Source: Tomitella biformata AHU 1821
Lineage (GTDB): Bacteria > Actinomycetota > Actinomycetes > Mycobacteriales > Mycobacteriaceae
Direction: 5' to 3'
NCBI RefSeq assembly: GCF_000524475.1
Contig: NZ_BAVQ01000007.1
Span: 99,163 to 163,162, forward strand
DNA length: 64,000 nucleotides
Part shown: piece after piece, positions 53,643 through 62,838 of the stretch
How positions within the stretch are numbered: position 1 is the stretch's first letter
Layout: every line of letters starts with the position of its first letter
Made by a program: the position numbers and the translations under genes
The notes under the pieces: generated by a model
What the model saw: only the letters and a program-made list of their open reading frames with translations
Told to the model about the DNA's origin: nothing
Databases searched by the model: none

Positions 53643-54758
53643 TTGGAAACAGCACAGAGCGCAAAGGCTCAGGGCTGCACGGTGGGCGTTGTTCGGGAAA
53701 CGAACGACGGCGAGCGCCGCGTGGCCTTGGTACCTAAGGTTGTCGAGAAGCTCACCCGCATGGGAGTCGACGTCATTGTCGAATCCGGTGCCGGGCTGGG
53801 CGCACTCATCCCAGACGATGCGTATACCCAGGCGGGCGCCAAACTTGGCGACCCCTGGTCCGCGCAGGTGATCGCGAAGGTGGCGACGCCGAGCAAGGAC
53901 GAGGTCTCTCGCATGCGCTCCGGGCAGACGCTGATCGGGTTCCTGAACCCGCGCGGCGACGCCGAAGGCATCGCGGCCCTCAAGGCCGCCGGCGTGCAGG
54001 GCTTCGCTATGGAGGCGATCCCGCGCATCTCGCGCGCCCAGGCGATGGACGCGTTGTCCTCACAGGGCAACGTCTCCGGCTATAAGGCCGTGCTCCTCGC
54101 CGCCTCGGAGTCCACCCGCTTCTTCCCGATGCTCACCACCGCCGCGGGCACCGTCAAGCCCGCGACCGTGCTGATCCTCGGCGTCGGCGTGGCCGGCCTG
54201 CAGGCTCTCGCCACGGCGAAGCGCCTGGGCGGGCGGCCCACCGGCTACGACGTGCGACCGGAGGTGGCCGATCAGGTCCGCTCCGTCGGCGCGCAGTGGC
54301 TCGACCTCGGGATCGACGCGGCGGGCGAGGGCGGTTATGCCCGCGAGCTCACCGATGCCGAGCGCGACGCGCAGCAGCAGGCCCTCGAGAACGCCATCAA
54401 GAGCTTCGACGTCGTCATCACCACGGCACTGGTGCCCGGCCGGCCCGCGCCGCGCCTGGTCACCGCCGCGGCGGTCGAGGGCATGAAGCCCGGCAGCGTC
54501 ATCGTCGACCTCGCCGGTGAGACCGGCGGGAACTGCGAGCTCACCGAGCCCGGCCAGACCGTCGTCAAGCACGGGGTGACGATCTGCTCGCCGCTGAACC
54601 TGCCCGCGACGATGCCCGAGCACGCCAGCGAGCTGTATTCGCGCAACGTGCAAGAGCTCCTGCAGCTGATGCTCGACGACAACGCCCAGCTGGCCCCGGA
54701 CTTCGATGACGAGATCATCGCCGGCGCCTGCGTGACCTGCGAGAAGGAGGCGAACTGA
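53643..54758 (+). CDS. pntAa: NAD(P) transhydrogenase subunit alpha, part 1
   Basis: A 371-residue soluble NAD(H)-binding subunit (domain I) of proton-pumping transhydrogenase. It begins VGVVRETNDGERRVALVPKVV, followed by GFAMEAIPRISRAQAMDALSSQ with dinucleotide motif ILGVGVAGLQALATAKRLG and IVDLAGETGGN, each typical of PntA (spelled here in key parts). The operon is pntAa-pntAb-pntB with 1-bp overlaps (TGATG), the split form usual in actinobacteria. TTG 53643 gives the best length; a GTG about 40 nt later is an alternative. It balances NADH and NADPH using the proton gradient. Confidence 0.95.
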   Translation: METAQSAKAQGCTVGVVRETNDGERRVALVPKVVEKLTRMGVDVIVESGAGLGALIPDDAYTQAGAKLGDPWSAQVIAKVATPSKDEVSRMRSGQTLIGFLNPRGDAEGIAALKAAGVQGFAMEAIPRISRAQAMDALSSQGNVSGYKAVLLAASESTRFFPMLTTAAGTVKPATVLILGVGVAGLQALATAKRLGGRPTGYDVRPEVADQVRSVGAQWLDLGIDAAGEGGYARELTDAERDAQQQALENAIKSFDVVITTALVPGRPAPRLVTAAAVEGMKPGSVIVDLAGETGGNCELTEPGQTVVKHGVTICSPLNLPATMPEHASELYSRNVQELLQLMLDDNAQLAPDFDDEIIAGACVTCEKEAN

Positions 54759-55105
54759 TGTACGGCGATCTACTCGCGAACATTGCGATCTTGGTCCTGT
54801 CCGGATTTGTCGGCTTCGCCGTCATCTCCAAGGTGCCCAACACCCTGCACACCCCGCTGATGTCGGGCACCAACGCCATCCACGGCATCGTCGTGCTCGG
54901 CGCGCTGGTCGTCCTCGGCCACCTGCCCGATGAGTCCCCGTGGGGCGTGAAGGTGATCCTGTTCATCGCGCTTGTCTTCGGCACGCTCAACGTGGTCGGC
55001 GGCTTTGTCGTCACCGACCGCATGCTGGCCATGTTCAAGACCAAGCCCGCCGCCGCTAAAGCCTCTACCGCCGTGGCCGCCGACGCAAAGAAGGGTGACG
55101 CCTGA
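54758..55105 (+). CDS. pntAb: NAD(P) transhydrogenase subunit alpha, part 2 (membrane)
   Basis: A 115-residue membrane subunit with three hydrophobic helices (about 8-24, 44-58, 67-84). SKVPNTLHTPLMSGTNAI and FGTLNVVGGFVVTDRML are the PntAb signatures. The Ala/Lys-rich tail (KPAAAKASTAVAADAKK) is probably disordered. Start and stop overlap its neighbours by one base each. It supplies part of the proton channel with PntB. Confidence 0.96.
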   Translation: MYGDLLANIAILVLSGFVGFAVISKVPNTLHTPLMSGTNAIHGIVVLGALVVLGHLPDESPWGVKVILFIALVFGTLNVVGGFVVTDRMLAMFKTKPAAAKASTAVAADAKKGDA

Positions 55106-56517
55106 TGAACAACCTCGTCACCATCCTGTACATCATCGCGTTCTCGATGTTCATCTACGGCCTGATGGGCCTGACCGGCCCGAAGACGGCGGTGCGCGGC
55201 AACTACATCGCCGGCTGGGGCATGGTCCTGGCCATCGTCGCCACCCTGATCGACATCCGCGACACCAACAACTGGTGGATCATCATCGCCGGACTGGTCG
55301 TGGGCTGCGTGCTCGGCATCCCGCCCGCCCTGCGCACCAAGATGACGGCCGTGCCGCAGCTGGTCGCCATGTTCAACGGCGTCGGCGGTGGCACCGTCGC
55401 GCTGATCGCGTGGTCGGAGTTCGTCACGTCCTCGGGCTTTAGCAACCTCGACGACACGCCGAACGTGCACATCATCGTCGGCTCGCTGTTCGCGGCGATC
55501 ATCGGCTCGATCTCCTTCTGGGGCTCGGTCATCGCGTTCGCGAAGCTCCAGGAGCTCATCGGCGGGCACTCGATCAGCTTCGGCCGTGCGCAGCAGCCGC
55601 TCAACGCGCTGCTGCTCATCGCCGCGATCGCCTTCTCGGTGGTCATCGGCATCGGCGCCGGCACCGGCGGGGTCTCCCAGTGGTGGATCGTCGGCGTGCT
55701 CGTCGCCGCGGGCGTCCTGGGCCTGATGGTGGTGCTGCCGATCGGCGGCGCGGATATGCCCGTGGTCATCTCGCTGCTCAACGCGCTGACCGGCCTTTCC
55801 GCCGCAGCCGCGGGTTTGGCTTTGAACAACACGGCGATGATCGTCGCCGGCATGATCGTCGGCGCGTCGGGCACCATCTTGACGAACCTGATGGCGAAGG
55901 CCATGAACCGCTCGATCATCTCGATCGTCGCCGGCGGGTTCGGCGGGGGCAGCGGCGAGGCCGGCCCCGCCAGCGCCTCGGGCGGCACTGTCAAGGCCAC
56001 CAGCGCGGCGGACGCGGCGATCCAGATGGCGTACGCGAACCAGGTCATCGTGGTACCGGGCTACGGCATGGCCGTGGCGCAGGCGCAGCACGCGGTCAAG
56101 GAGATGGCGGGCATGCTCGAGGCCAAGGGTGTTGAGGTCAAGTACGCGATCCACCCGGTCGCTGGCCGTATGCCCGGGCACATGAACGTGCTGCTGGCGG
56201 AGGCCGAGGTCTCCTATGACGCGCTCAAGGAGATGGATGACATCAACGGCGAGTTCGGCCGCACCGACGTGGTGCTGGTCATCGGTGCCAACGATGTCAC
56301 GAACCCGGCCGCGCGCAGCGATCCGAACTCGCCGATCTTCGGGATGCCGATCCTGAACGTGGACCAGGCGAAGTCGGTCATCGTGCTCAAGCGTTCGATG
56401 TCGTCGGGTTTTGCCGGTATCGACAACCCGCTGTTCACCGCGACAGGCACCTCGATGCTGTTCGGCGACGCGAAGAAGTCGGTCGGCGAGGTCACCGAGG
56501 AGCTCAAGGCCCTCTAA
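55105..56517 (+). CDS. pntB: NAD(P) transhydrogenase subunit beta
   Basis: A 470-residue subunit. The first 270 residues are a membrane domain of about nine helices with VPQLVAMFNGVGGG and GGADMPVVISLLNALTG. The C-terminal NADP(H) domain III begins with VVPGYGMAVAQAQHAVKEM and contains HPVAGRMPGHMNVLLAEA and IGANDVTNPAARSDPNSPI. Last gene of the pnt operon. A perfect 21-bp hairpin lies 28 bp after its stop and overlaps the next gene's start. Confidence 0.97.
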   Translation: MNNLVTILYIIAFSMFIYGLMGLTGPKTAVRGNYIAGWGMVLAIVATLIDIRDTNNWWIIIAGLVVGCVLGIPPALRTKMTAVPQLVAMFNGVGGGTVALIAWSEFVTSSGFSNLDDTPNVHIIVGSLFAAIIGSISFWGSVIAFAKLQELIGGHSISFGRAQQPLNALLLIAAIAFSVVIGIGAGTGGVSQWWIVGVLVAAGVLGLMVVLPIGGADMPVVISLLNALTGLSAAAAGLALNNTAMIVAGMIVGASGTILTNLMAKAMNRSIISIVAGGFGGGSGEAGPASASGGTVKATSAADAAIQMAYANQVIVVPGYGMAVAQAQHAVKEMAGMLEAKGVEVKYAIHPVAGRMPGHMNVLLAEAEVSYDALKEMDDINGEFGRTDVVLVIGANDVTNPAARSDPNSPIFGMPILNVDQAKSVIVLKRSMSSGFAGIDNPLFTATGTSMLFGDAKKSVGEVTEELKAL

Positions 56518-56545
56518 ACGGGCGGTAGCGCTTCACGTTTCCACC

Positions 56546-56592
56546 GCAATCATCCCCGTGTCTCCCGCCAAGGGAGACACGGGGATGATTGC
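56546..56592 (+). terminator. Perfect 21-bp hairpin overlapping the next gene's start
   Basis: Arms 56546-56566 and 56572-56592 pair without mismatch around GCCAA. The 3' arm holds a GGGAG Shine-Dalgarno (56572-56576) and an ATG at 56585. There is no T-run. It may end pnt transcription, hide the MFS start in read-through RNA, or both. Confidence 0.8.
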
Positions 56593-57853
56593 TATGGCTC
56601 GACTAAGAATGGCCCGACGACGACTGGACTGTGCATTGAACCCGAAACCCGCCCGTGTGCCTGTGCCCAGGTCCATCTGGGTGTTGGTGGCCGCGGCTTT
56701 CGTTATCGCGATCGGCTACGGACTGATCGCGCCGGTGCTGCCCGCATACGCTGCGAGTTTCAACGTGGGCGTGACGGCCGCGACCGTCATCATCAGCGCG
56801 TTCGCCTTCTTCCGGCTGATCTTCGCGCCAGCCAGCGGCAAGCTGGTCTCCAAGCTGGGGGAGCGGCCGGTCTACCTGATCGGGCTGTTCATCGTCGCGG
56901 TGTCGACGGGCGCCTGTGCGTTCGCGGACTCCTACTGGCAGCTCCTGGTCTTCCGCAGCCTCGGCGGTATCGGCTCGACCATGTTCACGGTCTCCGCCAT
57001 GGGATTGCTGGTGCGGCTCGCCGATCCCGGCGCCCGCGGCCGCATCAGCGGGCTGTACGCGTCAGCGTTTCTGATCGGCAATATGTTTGGCCCCGTCCTG
57101 GGCGGAGTGCTGTCCGAGTTCCTCGGCATGCGGGTGCCGTTCGCGATCTACGCGGTCGCCCTGTTGGTGGCGATGGCCGTGGTGTGGACGATGCTGCGGG
57201 ACGCTCACCCGAGCGGGGGCGCGCAGGGCGGCTCGGAGCAACCGCCGATGCGGCTGCGAGAAGCGTTGGGTAACAGCGCGTATCGCGCCGCGCTGGGCTC
57301 GAGTTTCGCCAATGGCTGGGCGTCGTTCGGCGTGCGGGTGGCTGTGGTCCCGCTGTTCGTGGTGGCGCTGGGGGGTAGCGGCCTGCTGGTCGGCATCGCG
57401 ATGGCAGTGTTCGCGGTGGGCAACACCATCGCGCTGATCCCCGCCGGGCGGCTGGCAGATCAGCGGGGGCGTAGACCGCTGGTGATCGCCGGCCTGGCAG
57501 TGGCCGGCATGGGGACGATCTGGCTCGGATTCGTCGCGGACAACATCACCTTGCTGCTTGCCTGCCTGGTCGCGGGCGCGGGCACCGGACTGCTCAACGC
57601 CCCGCAGCAGGCGTCGGTCGCGGACATCATCGGGTCCCATCGCCGAGGCGGCCCAGTACTGGCAACATTTCAGATGGTCTCCGACGTCGGCGCGATCATC
57701 GGCCCCATCCTGGCCGGACTACTGGTGGAGCACCTGTCCTATCGGGCAGCGTTCGCGTTCACCGGGATCATACTTCTGCTGGCGCTGCTGCCGTGGCTGC
57801 GGGCACAGGAGACACTGCCAAAATCTGCGGTGGAGGACGAGCGGGTCGGCTAG
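56585..57853 (+). CDS. MFS transporter (DHA1-like)
   Basis: A 422-residue 12-helix exporter. VAAAFVIAIGYGLIAPVLPAYA is a DHA1-type TM1, SGKLVSKLGERPVYLIG is motif A, and the second half repeats it as GRLADQRGRRPLV. A hydrophilic loop with SGGAQGGSEQPP separates the halves. GAGTGLLNAPQQASVADI resembles sugar or drug exporters. Start is uncertain: ATG 56585 has GGGAG 8 nt upstream but both are in a hairpin; ATG 56594 or 56609 also fit. The N-terminal tail before TM1 is unusually basic. Confidence 0.88.
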   Translation: MIAMARLRMARRRLDCALNPKPARVPVPRSIWVLVAAAFVIAIGYGLIAPVLPAYAASFNVGVTAATVIISAFAFFRLIFAPASGKLVSKLGERPVYLIGLFIVAVSTGACAFADSYWQLLVFRSLGGIGSTMFTVSAMGLLVRLADPGARGRISGLYASAFLIGNMFGPVLGGVLSEFLGMRVPFAIYAVALLVAMAVVWTMLRDAHPSGGAQGGSEQPPMRLREALGNSAYRAALGSSFANGWASFGVRVAVVPLFVVALGGSGLLVGIAMAVFAVGNTIALIPAGRLADQRGRRPLVIAGLAVAGMGTIWLGFVADNITLLLACLVAGAGTGLLNAPQQASVADIIGSHRRGGPVLATFQMVSDVGAIIGPILAGLLVEHLSYRAAFAFTGIILLLALLPWLRAQETLPKSAVEDERVG

Positions 57854-57912
57854 CGGCCCACCCTGGGCTACCGTGGAACTCGGTGCTGGCGCGAGCACCA
57901 CGAGGAGGCGAG

Positions 57913-58776
57913 ATGACCACGGCATTCGTATTGTCGGGCGGCGCGAGCCTGGGATCTATCCAGGTGGGGATGCTGAAGTCATTGGAGGCGGCCGGCATCA
58001 TTCCGGACGTCATCGTGGGGACGTCGGTGGGCGCTGTCAACGGGGCCTGGATTGCGGGTGAGTACAGCGCCGCGAGCCTAGACGGCCTCGCGGGGCTCTG
58101 GCGGTCTATGTCCCGCGCAAAGGTCTTCCCCGCGGATCCGCTGACGGGGATCGCCGGGGTATTGGGGCGACGCGACCATCTGGTTCCGCCGCGCCGGTTC
58201 CGCCGGCTGATCCGCGAGCACATCAAGTTCCCCGATCTTGAACTCGCCGGGATCCCATTCCACACGGTGTCCAGCGATGTCTTGACCGGCCGCAGCGTGC
58301 GGCTGTCCGCGGGCCCGGCGGTCGACGCGATAGCCGCGAGCGCCGCCATTCCCGGCATCTTCCCGCCGGTGCCGGTTGGCGGACGGCTGCTCATCGATGG
58401 CGGGGCGGTGCAGAACCTCCCGATCCGGGAGGCGGTGTCCTTGGGCGCGAACACCGTCTGGGTTCTGCCGACCGGGGCCTCCTGCCCGATCAGCCGGCCG
58501 CCGCACTCGGCGCTGGAGATGATGCTGCGGGGCCTGCAATTGGCGCTCAACGCCCAGATGGCTGCGGAGATCGAGTCGTGCCAGGGGCTGGTGGATCTGC
58601 GGCTGGTGCCGCCTCTGTGCCCTGTCGCCGTCAACCCGGCGGACTTCTCGCAGGCGGCGGACCTGATGCGGCGGGCGGAGCAGGAGACCGCGGACTGGCT
58701 GGCGGGCGAGGCGGGATTCGCCGGGCAGGAGCGACTACTGGTGCCGCATCGGCATCCGGTGGGTGGCGACAACTAG
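57913..58776 (+). CDS. Patatin-like phospholipase
   Basis: A 287-residue patatin-fold lipid acyl hydrolase. The oxyanion loop GGASLG is at 9-14, the nucleophile GTSVG (Ser38) and the catalytic DGG (Asp162, LLIDGGAVQNLP) are intact. The fold motif ASAAIPGIFPPVPVGG sits just before the Asp. No signal peptide. GGAGG lies before ATG 57913. Its stop overlaps the convergent HNH gene by 4 bp. Related actinobacterial proteins act on phospholipids; the substrate here is unknown. Confidence 0.92.
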   Translation: MTTAFVLSGGASLGSIQVGMLKSLEAAGIIPDVIVGTSVGAVNGAWIAGEYSAASLDGLAGLWRSMSRAKVFPADPLTGIAGVLGRRDHLVPPRRFRRLIREHIKFPDLELAGIPFHTVSSDVLTGRSVRLSAGPAVDAIAASAAIPGIFPPVPVGGRLLIDGGAVQNLPIREAVSLGANTVWVLPTGASCPISRPPHSALEMMLRGLQLALNAQMAAEIESCQGLVDLRLVPPLCPVAVNPADFSQAADLMRRAEQETADWLAGEAGFAGQERLLVPHRHPVGGDN

Positions 58777-59519
58777 CACCGGGCCGCGACGGAGCGGAGC
58801 ACGGTCTCGTCGGCGTCGGTGATCGGCAACCGATAGGCAACCGCCGCAGACAGGTATTTGCCGGCGTAGAAGCAGCGGTACGCGGGGTTGGCTGGCAGCC
58901 ATTCGGCGGGGGTGCCGTCGCTCTTGCGCTGATTGTCTGGGCCGTTGACGGCCAGGAGATTGATGGCCACATCATTGGCGAACCGCTGGCGCAACTCCAG
59001 CGGCCAGTCATGGGCGCCGAGGTCCCAGGCGGCCGCCAGCGGGATGACATGGTCGATCTGCACCGCGCCAGCGTCCTGCTTGGTGAACTCCAACAGTTGA
59101 CCCGAGTACGGGTCGGCCAGCACCCCAGCGACCACCACGCAGTCCCTGGCCCCGGGCCGGTACTCGACCTGATCGAGCGTCCTGGCCAGCACGTCGTTGC
59201 GGGTGTCGCAGCCGTTGCGGCCCGCCTCGGCATCCGTGTCGTCCGACCACGCCGGGCCGAACACACACCCCTCGCCCGCCCCGCAACCCCGCTGATACCC
59301 GGGCGCGCGCACCCGTTCCGGGACCCGCTCCGCGGCGGCCAATAGCACCTCGATGGCCGCCCGGTCGGGGCTGCCCGGAGCGGGTAGATCGGCGCGGAGC
59401 GGCACGCGATCGCAGCGCGCAATCAGGATCACCAAGAGGACCAGCAGGCCCAGGCCCGCTGCCCTCGTCGCGAACTGCCCACCCGTCGTGACTCGGTCTG
59501 CCGTAGCCCTGTCCGCCAT
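58773..59519 (-). CDS. Membrane-anchored or secreted HNH (DUF1524) nuclease-like protein
   Basis: A 248-residue protein. One hydrophobic helix (about 20-35) ends before a Cys not set in a good lipobox, so anchoring or secretion is likely. The exported domain has GYQRGCGAGEGCVFGPAWSDD, RNGCDTRNDVLARTL and the HNH-type core VQIDHVIPLAAAW (His157) with later LLAVNGPDNQRKSDGTPAEW. Four Cys may form disulfides outside the cell. This family is common in actinobacteria; nuclease action is inferred from the fold. It overlaps the patatin gene tail to tail. Confidence 0.87.
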   Translation of the reverse strand: MADRATADRVTTGGQFATRAAGLGLLVLLVILIARCDRVPLRADLPAPGSPDRAAIEVLLAAAERVPERVRAPGYQRGCGAGEGCVFGPAWSDDTDAEAGRNGCDTRNDVLARTLDQVEYRPGARDCVVVAGVLADPYSGQLLEFTKQDAGAVQIDHVIPLAAAWDLGAHDWPLELRQRFANDVAINLLAVNGPDNQRKSDGTPAEWLPANPAYRCFYAGKYLSAAVAYRLPITDADETVLRSVAARC

Positions 59520-59567
59520 TGCGCATCCCCCCCGGATTGCCGTGGGGACAGTGTGCCAGAGCCCGCT

Positions 59568-60752
59568 TCACCCCAACAGTCGCAGCGGATTCTCGAGCCC
59601 GGCGCCGATCGCCGCCAAGAACCGGGCGGCCTGCTCGCCGTCCGCGAGCCGATGGTCGAAGGTCAATCCGAGCGTGGTCACTTGCCGGACGGCGACGGAG
59701 TCGTGGTGCACCCAGGGGCGCTGGGCCACGGCCCCGAGACAGAGGATGGCCGCCTCTCCGGGATTGAGGATGGGGGTGCCGGTGTCGATGCCGAACACAC
59801 CGACGTTGGTGATGGAGATCGTGCCGTCGGTGAGGTCCGCCAGTGGCGTGGTGGCCGCCCGCGCGGCTTCGGTGAGGTCCTCGATGGCCCGCGCCAGCCC
59901 GCGCAGGCGCAACTGGTCCGCGTCCTTGATATTGGGCACGATGAGTCCGCGCGGGCTTGCGACCGCGATGCCGAGGTTCACGTAGTGCTTCTCTATCACC
60001 TCCTGATTGTGCGCATCCCAGCTGGAGTTCAGCTCCGGATTGCGGGGCAGAGCGGTGAGGAGGCTGAGTGCGGCCAGCGTCAGCGGTGTGAGCTTGAGGT
60101 CGCGAAAATCATTGTTGGCCTGCAGTTCTCGGAGCAGGTCCACCGAGGCGGTGACGTCCACGGTGAGGAACTCGGTGACCTGCGGAGTAGTGCTGGCGCT
60201 CAGGCTGACGGCCTCGGCCATGGCCCGGCGGACCCCGTGGACGGGGCGGCGGGTCTGTCTGTCCTCGGTCCCGCCGGATGCCCGGACGTCGTCGATGGTG
60301 ACAACCCCGTCGGCCCCCGATCCCTCGAGGGTCGTCACGTCGATCCCCATCTCCTGGGCGAGCTTTCGCGCCGCAGGTTTGGCGCTGGCCCGGCTTCCCC
60401 CTACTTCGGACCTAGACGGATAGTCGGCCCGGCGCAGGCGGCTGGGACGGTGTGGGAGGGGGCCCGACCCCACGAGGATGCCCTTGTCCGAGCCGGTCGG
60501 CGCCGTCGGGGTGGCCGCGATCTCGATGAGCGCGTCGCCCACCTGGGCGGTCTCGCCTTCCTCGACCAGCAGCGCCGACACAGTCCCAGCGAACGGGGAC
60601 GGCAACTCCACCAAGGCTTTTGCGGTCTCCACCTCGCACAAGGGCTGGTTCAGCTCCACCACCTCGCCCACCTGCACCTGCCAGCTCACGAGCTCGGCCT
60701 CCGTGAGGCCCTCGCCGAGGTCGGGCAGGCGGAACTGCTGCGCCGCGCTCAT
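59568..60752 (-). CDS. bkdC: Branched-chain 2-oxoacid dehydrogenase E2 (dihydrolipoyl acyltransferase)
   Basis: A 394-residue E2, close in length to M. tuberculosis BkdC. A lipoyl domain (5-80) carries the lipoyl-Lys45 in VETAKALVEL. A peripheral-subunit-binding domain spans about 118-158 (AKPAARKLAQEMGIDV), followed by the catalytic acyltransferase core from 170 with GLTFDHRLADGEQAARFL (catalytic His and Asp). Last gene of bkdABC, overlapping bkdB by 4 bp. The E3 (lipoamide dehydrogenase) is not in the window and is probably shared with other complexes. Confidence 0.94.
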   Translation of the reverse strand: MSAAQQFRLPDLGEGLTEAELVSWQVQVGEVVELNQPLCEVETAKALVELPSPFAGTVSALLVEEGETAQVGDALIEIAATPTAPTGSDKGILVGSGPLPHRPSRLRRADYPSRSEVGGSRASAKPAARKLAQEMGIDVTTLEGSGADGVVTIDDVRASGGTEDRQTRRPVHGVRRAMAEAVSLSASTTPQVTEFLTVDVTASVDLLRELQANNDFRDLKLTPLTLAALSLLTALPRNPELNSSWDAHNQEVIEKHYVNLGIAVASPRGLIVPNIKDADQLRLRGLARAIEDLTEAARAATTPLADLTDGTISITNVGVFGIDTGTPILNPGEAAILCLGAVAQRPWVHHDSVAVRQVTTLGLTFDHRLADGEQAARFLAAIGAGLENPLRLLG

Positions 60753-61738
60753 AGCGCCGCCACTCGATAGACGGCGTCGAGGATACGATCGGTGTCCGGC
60801 ACGTAGTGTGATTCCGCGCGCGAGGCTGGGTAGGGGATGTGGAAGCCGCCGACCCGCAGGACCGGGGCCTCCATCTGGAAGAAGCAGCGCTCGGTGATCC
60901 GGGCCGCGACCTCCGCGCCCAGGCCGAGGAACACGGGCGCCTCATGCGCGATGACCAGCCGGCCAGTACGGCGCACGGACTCCTCGATGGTGTCAAAGTC
61001 GATGGGGGATAGGGACCGCAGGTCGATGACCTCCACGCTTAGCCCGTCTGCGCCGGCGTGGGCAGCCGCGGCCAGGGCGGTGGCGACGAGGGCGCCGTAC
61101 ACCGCCAGCGTCACGTCCCCGCCCGGGTGCGCGATGCGCGCCTGGTGCAGGGAGATATCCGGCGCGGTAACCGTGTCCACGGGACCCTTCTCCCAGTAGC
61201 GGCGCTTGGGCTCAAAGAACAGCACCGGGTCGTCATCCGCGATGGACTCCTGGATCATCCAATACGCGTCCGACGGGGAGGACGGGGTGACCACCCGCAG
61301 TCCGGCGGTGTGGGCGAAGTAGGCCTCGGGGGATTCCGCGTGGTGTTCCACCGCGCCCAGACCGCCGCCATAGGGGACGCGAATGGTCAGCGGCATCTGC
61401 ACGGCCCCGGCGGTGCGGTAGTGGATCTTGGCGACTTGGGCCACGATCTGGTTGAACGCGGGGTAGATGAAGCCGTCGAACTGAATCTCGCATACTGGCC
61501 GGAAACCGCGCAGGGCCATGCCGAACGCGGTGCCGATAATGCCGGACTCGGCGAGCGGGGTGTCGATCACCCGCTTCGCGCCGAAATCTTTCTGCAGGCC
61601 CTCGGTCACGCGGAAGACGCCGCCGAGGCGGCCGACGTCCTCGCCCATCAGCAGCACGGTGGGATCCGCGTCGAGTGCGCGGCGCAGTCCTGCCCCGATG
61701 GCGGCGCCCATGGCCATGGTGGTTGGTGTCGCGGTCAT
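60749..61738 (-). CDS. bkdB: Branched-chain 2-oxoacid dehydrogenase E1 beta
   Basis: A 329-residue transketolase-like E1 beta. MGEDVGRLGGVFRVTEGL, VIDTPLAESGIIGTAFGMAL, QFDGFIYPAFNQI and the C-terminal half VEVIDLRSLSPIDFDTI with the invariant VGGFHIPYP are all present. ATG 61738 overlaps the bkdA stop by 4 bp and is the family start; the frame stays open upstream in non-coding-like sequence. With BkdA it decarboxylates the 2-oxoacids of Val, Leu and Ile and passes the acyl group to BkdC. Confidence 0.95.
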   Translation of the reverse strand: MTATPTTMAMGAAIGAGLRRALDADPTVLLMGEDVGRLGGVFRVTEGLQKDFGAKRVIDTPLAESGIIGTAFGMALRGFRPVCEIQFDGFIYPAFNQIVAQVAKIHYRTAGAVQMPLTIRVPYGGGLGAVEHHAESPEAYFAHTAGLRVVTPSSPSDAYWMIQESIADDDPVLFFEPKRRYWEKGPVDTVTAPDISLHQARIAHPGGDVTLAVYGALVATALAAAAHAGADGLSVEVIDLRSLSPIDFDTIEESVRRTGRLVIAHEAPVFLGLGAEVAARITERCFFQMEAPVLRVGGFHIPYPASRAESHYVPDTDRILDAVYRVAAL

Positions 61739-62838
61739 GGCCGCACCCCCTCTAGACGCTGTTGAAAGGCGAGATAGTCGGCGCGCTCCTCCTGGAGCAG
61801 CGCGTGCGGCCCGGCGTAGACGTGCTCGAACAGGCTGGCCGCGGTGGGATCCGGCAGCGATAGGCACGCGCTCCGCAACTGCGCTGCGGCAGTGTCGATC
61901 TCGTCCTCGATACGCGAGGTCGCGGCATCGTCGAGGTGGCCCTGCGCCTGGAGGTGCCGGCGCAGCCTGTCGATGGGATCGCGCTCCGCCCAATGCGCTG
62001 TCTCCGCGCTGGAGCGATAGCGGCTGGGGTCGTCGTTGGTGGTGTGCGGGCCCATCCGATAGGTCACAGCCTCAATGAAGAAGGGGCCATGGCCGCCGTG
62101 CACATGCGCCGCCGCCTGCCGGCTGACGGCAAGCATCGCGAGCACGTCGTTGCCGTCCGCTTGGACCGCCGGTATCCCGAACCCGCTCGCGCGTTGCACC
62201 GGCGGCACCGCAGATTGCTGGTCGACGGGGACACTGATCGCGTACTGGTTGTTCTGGCAGATGAAGATCACCGGGGCGATGTGCACCGCCGCGATGTTCA
62301 GGGCCTCGCTGAGGTCGCCCTGGCTGGTGGCTCCGTCGCCGAAGTAGGCGACCGCTGCCACGTCGGCGCCCTGCAGGCTGGCCGCCATCGCGTAGCCGGT
62401 GGCGTGCAGGCCCTGAGCCCCCACGATGATGCTGGGGTTCGTCGTGTTGATCTCGTCTGGCGCCCAGCCGCCCAAGGCGCTGCCCCGCCACATCGGCAGC
62501 AATTGGGCGGGCGTCGCGCCCCGCAGGTAGGCCAGGGTCGCCTCGCGGTAGCTGATGAAGAGGTAGTCCTGTGCTGGTAGTCCCCGCAGCGAGCCGACGA
62601 GTGTCGACTCCTGGCCCGCGATCGGGGCCCACAGGCAGAGCTCGCCCTGGCGGGCCAGCGCCATGCACTCGTTGTCGACCCGGCGCAGGAGCAGCAGATC
62701 GCGGTACAGGCCCAATAAGGCGGGACCGTCCACGTCGGCGATCAGCCGCGCGTGCTCACCGGAGTCGAGGCGGACTCCGTCCGGCCGCAGGATCTCGATG
62801 GTCTCGGCACGTTCTTGGCCGGGCGGGGTGCTGCGCAT
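61735..62838 (-). CDS. bkdA: Branched-chain 2-oxoacid dehydrogenase E1 alpha
   Basis: A 367-residue E1 alpha. The thiamine-diphosphate motif begins GDGATSQGDLSEALN and ends NNQYAIS. ISYREATLAYLRGATP and TYRMGPHTTNDDPSRYRS (phosphorylation-loop region) are typical of branched-chain rather than pyruvate E1. ATG 62838 has GGGAGG 7 nt upstream; the long open frame to 63447 is antisense to the lipoprotein gene. First gene of the bkdABC operon; the products make branched acyl-CoAs for catabolism or fatty-acid priming. No Lrp-type BkdR gene is adjacent. Confidence 0.95.
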   Translation of the reverse strand: MRSTPPGQERAETIEILRPDGVRLDSGEHARLIADVDGPALLGLYRDLLLLRRVDNECMALARQGELCLWAPIAGQESTLVGSLRGLPAQDYLFISYREATLAYLRGATPAQLLPMWRGSALGGWAPDEINTTNPSIIVGAQGLHATGYAMAASLQGADVAAVAYFGDGATSQGDLSEALNIAAVHIAPVIFICQNNQYAISVPVDQQSAVPPVQRASGFGIPAVQADGNDVLAMLAVSRQAAAHVHGGHGPFFIEAVTYRMGPHTTNDDPSRYRSSAETAHWAERDPIDRLRRHLQAQGHLDDAATSRIEDEIDTAAAQLRSACLSLPDPTAASLFEHVYAGPHALLQEERADYLAFQQRLEGVRP

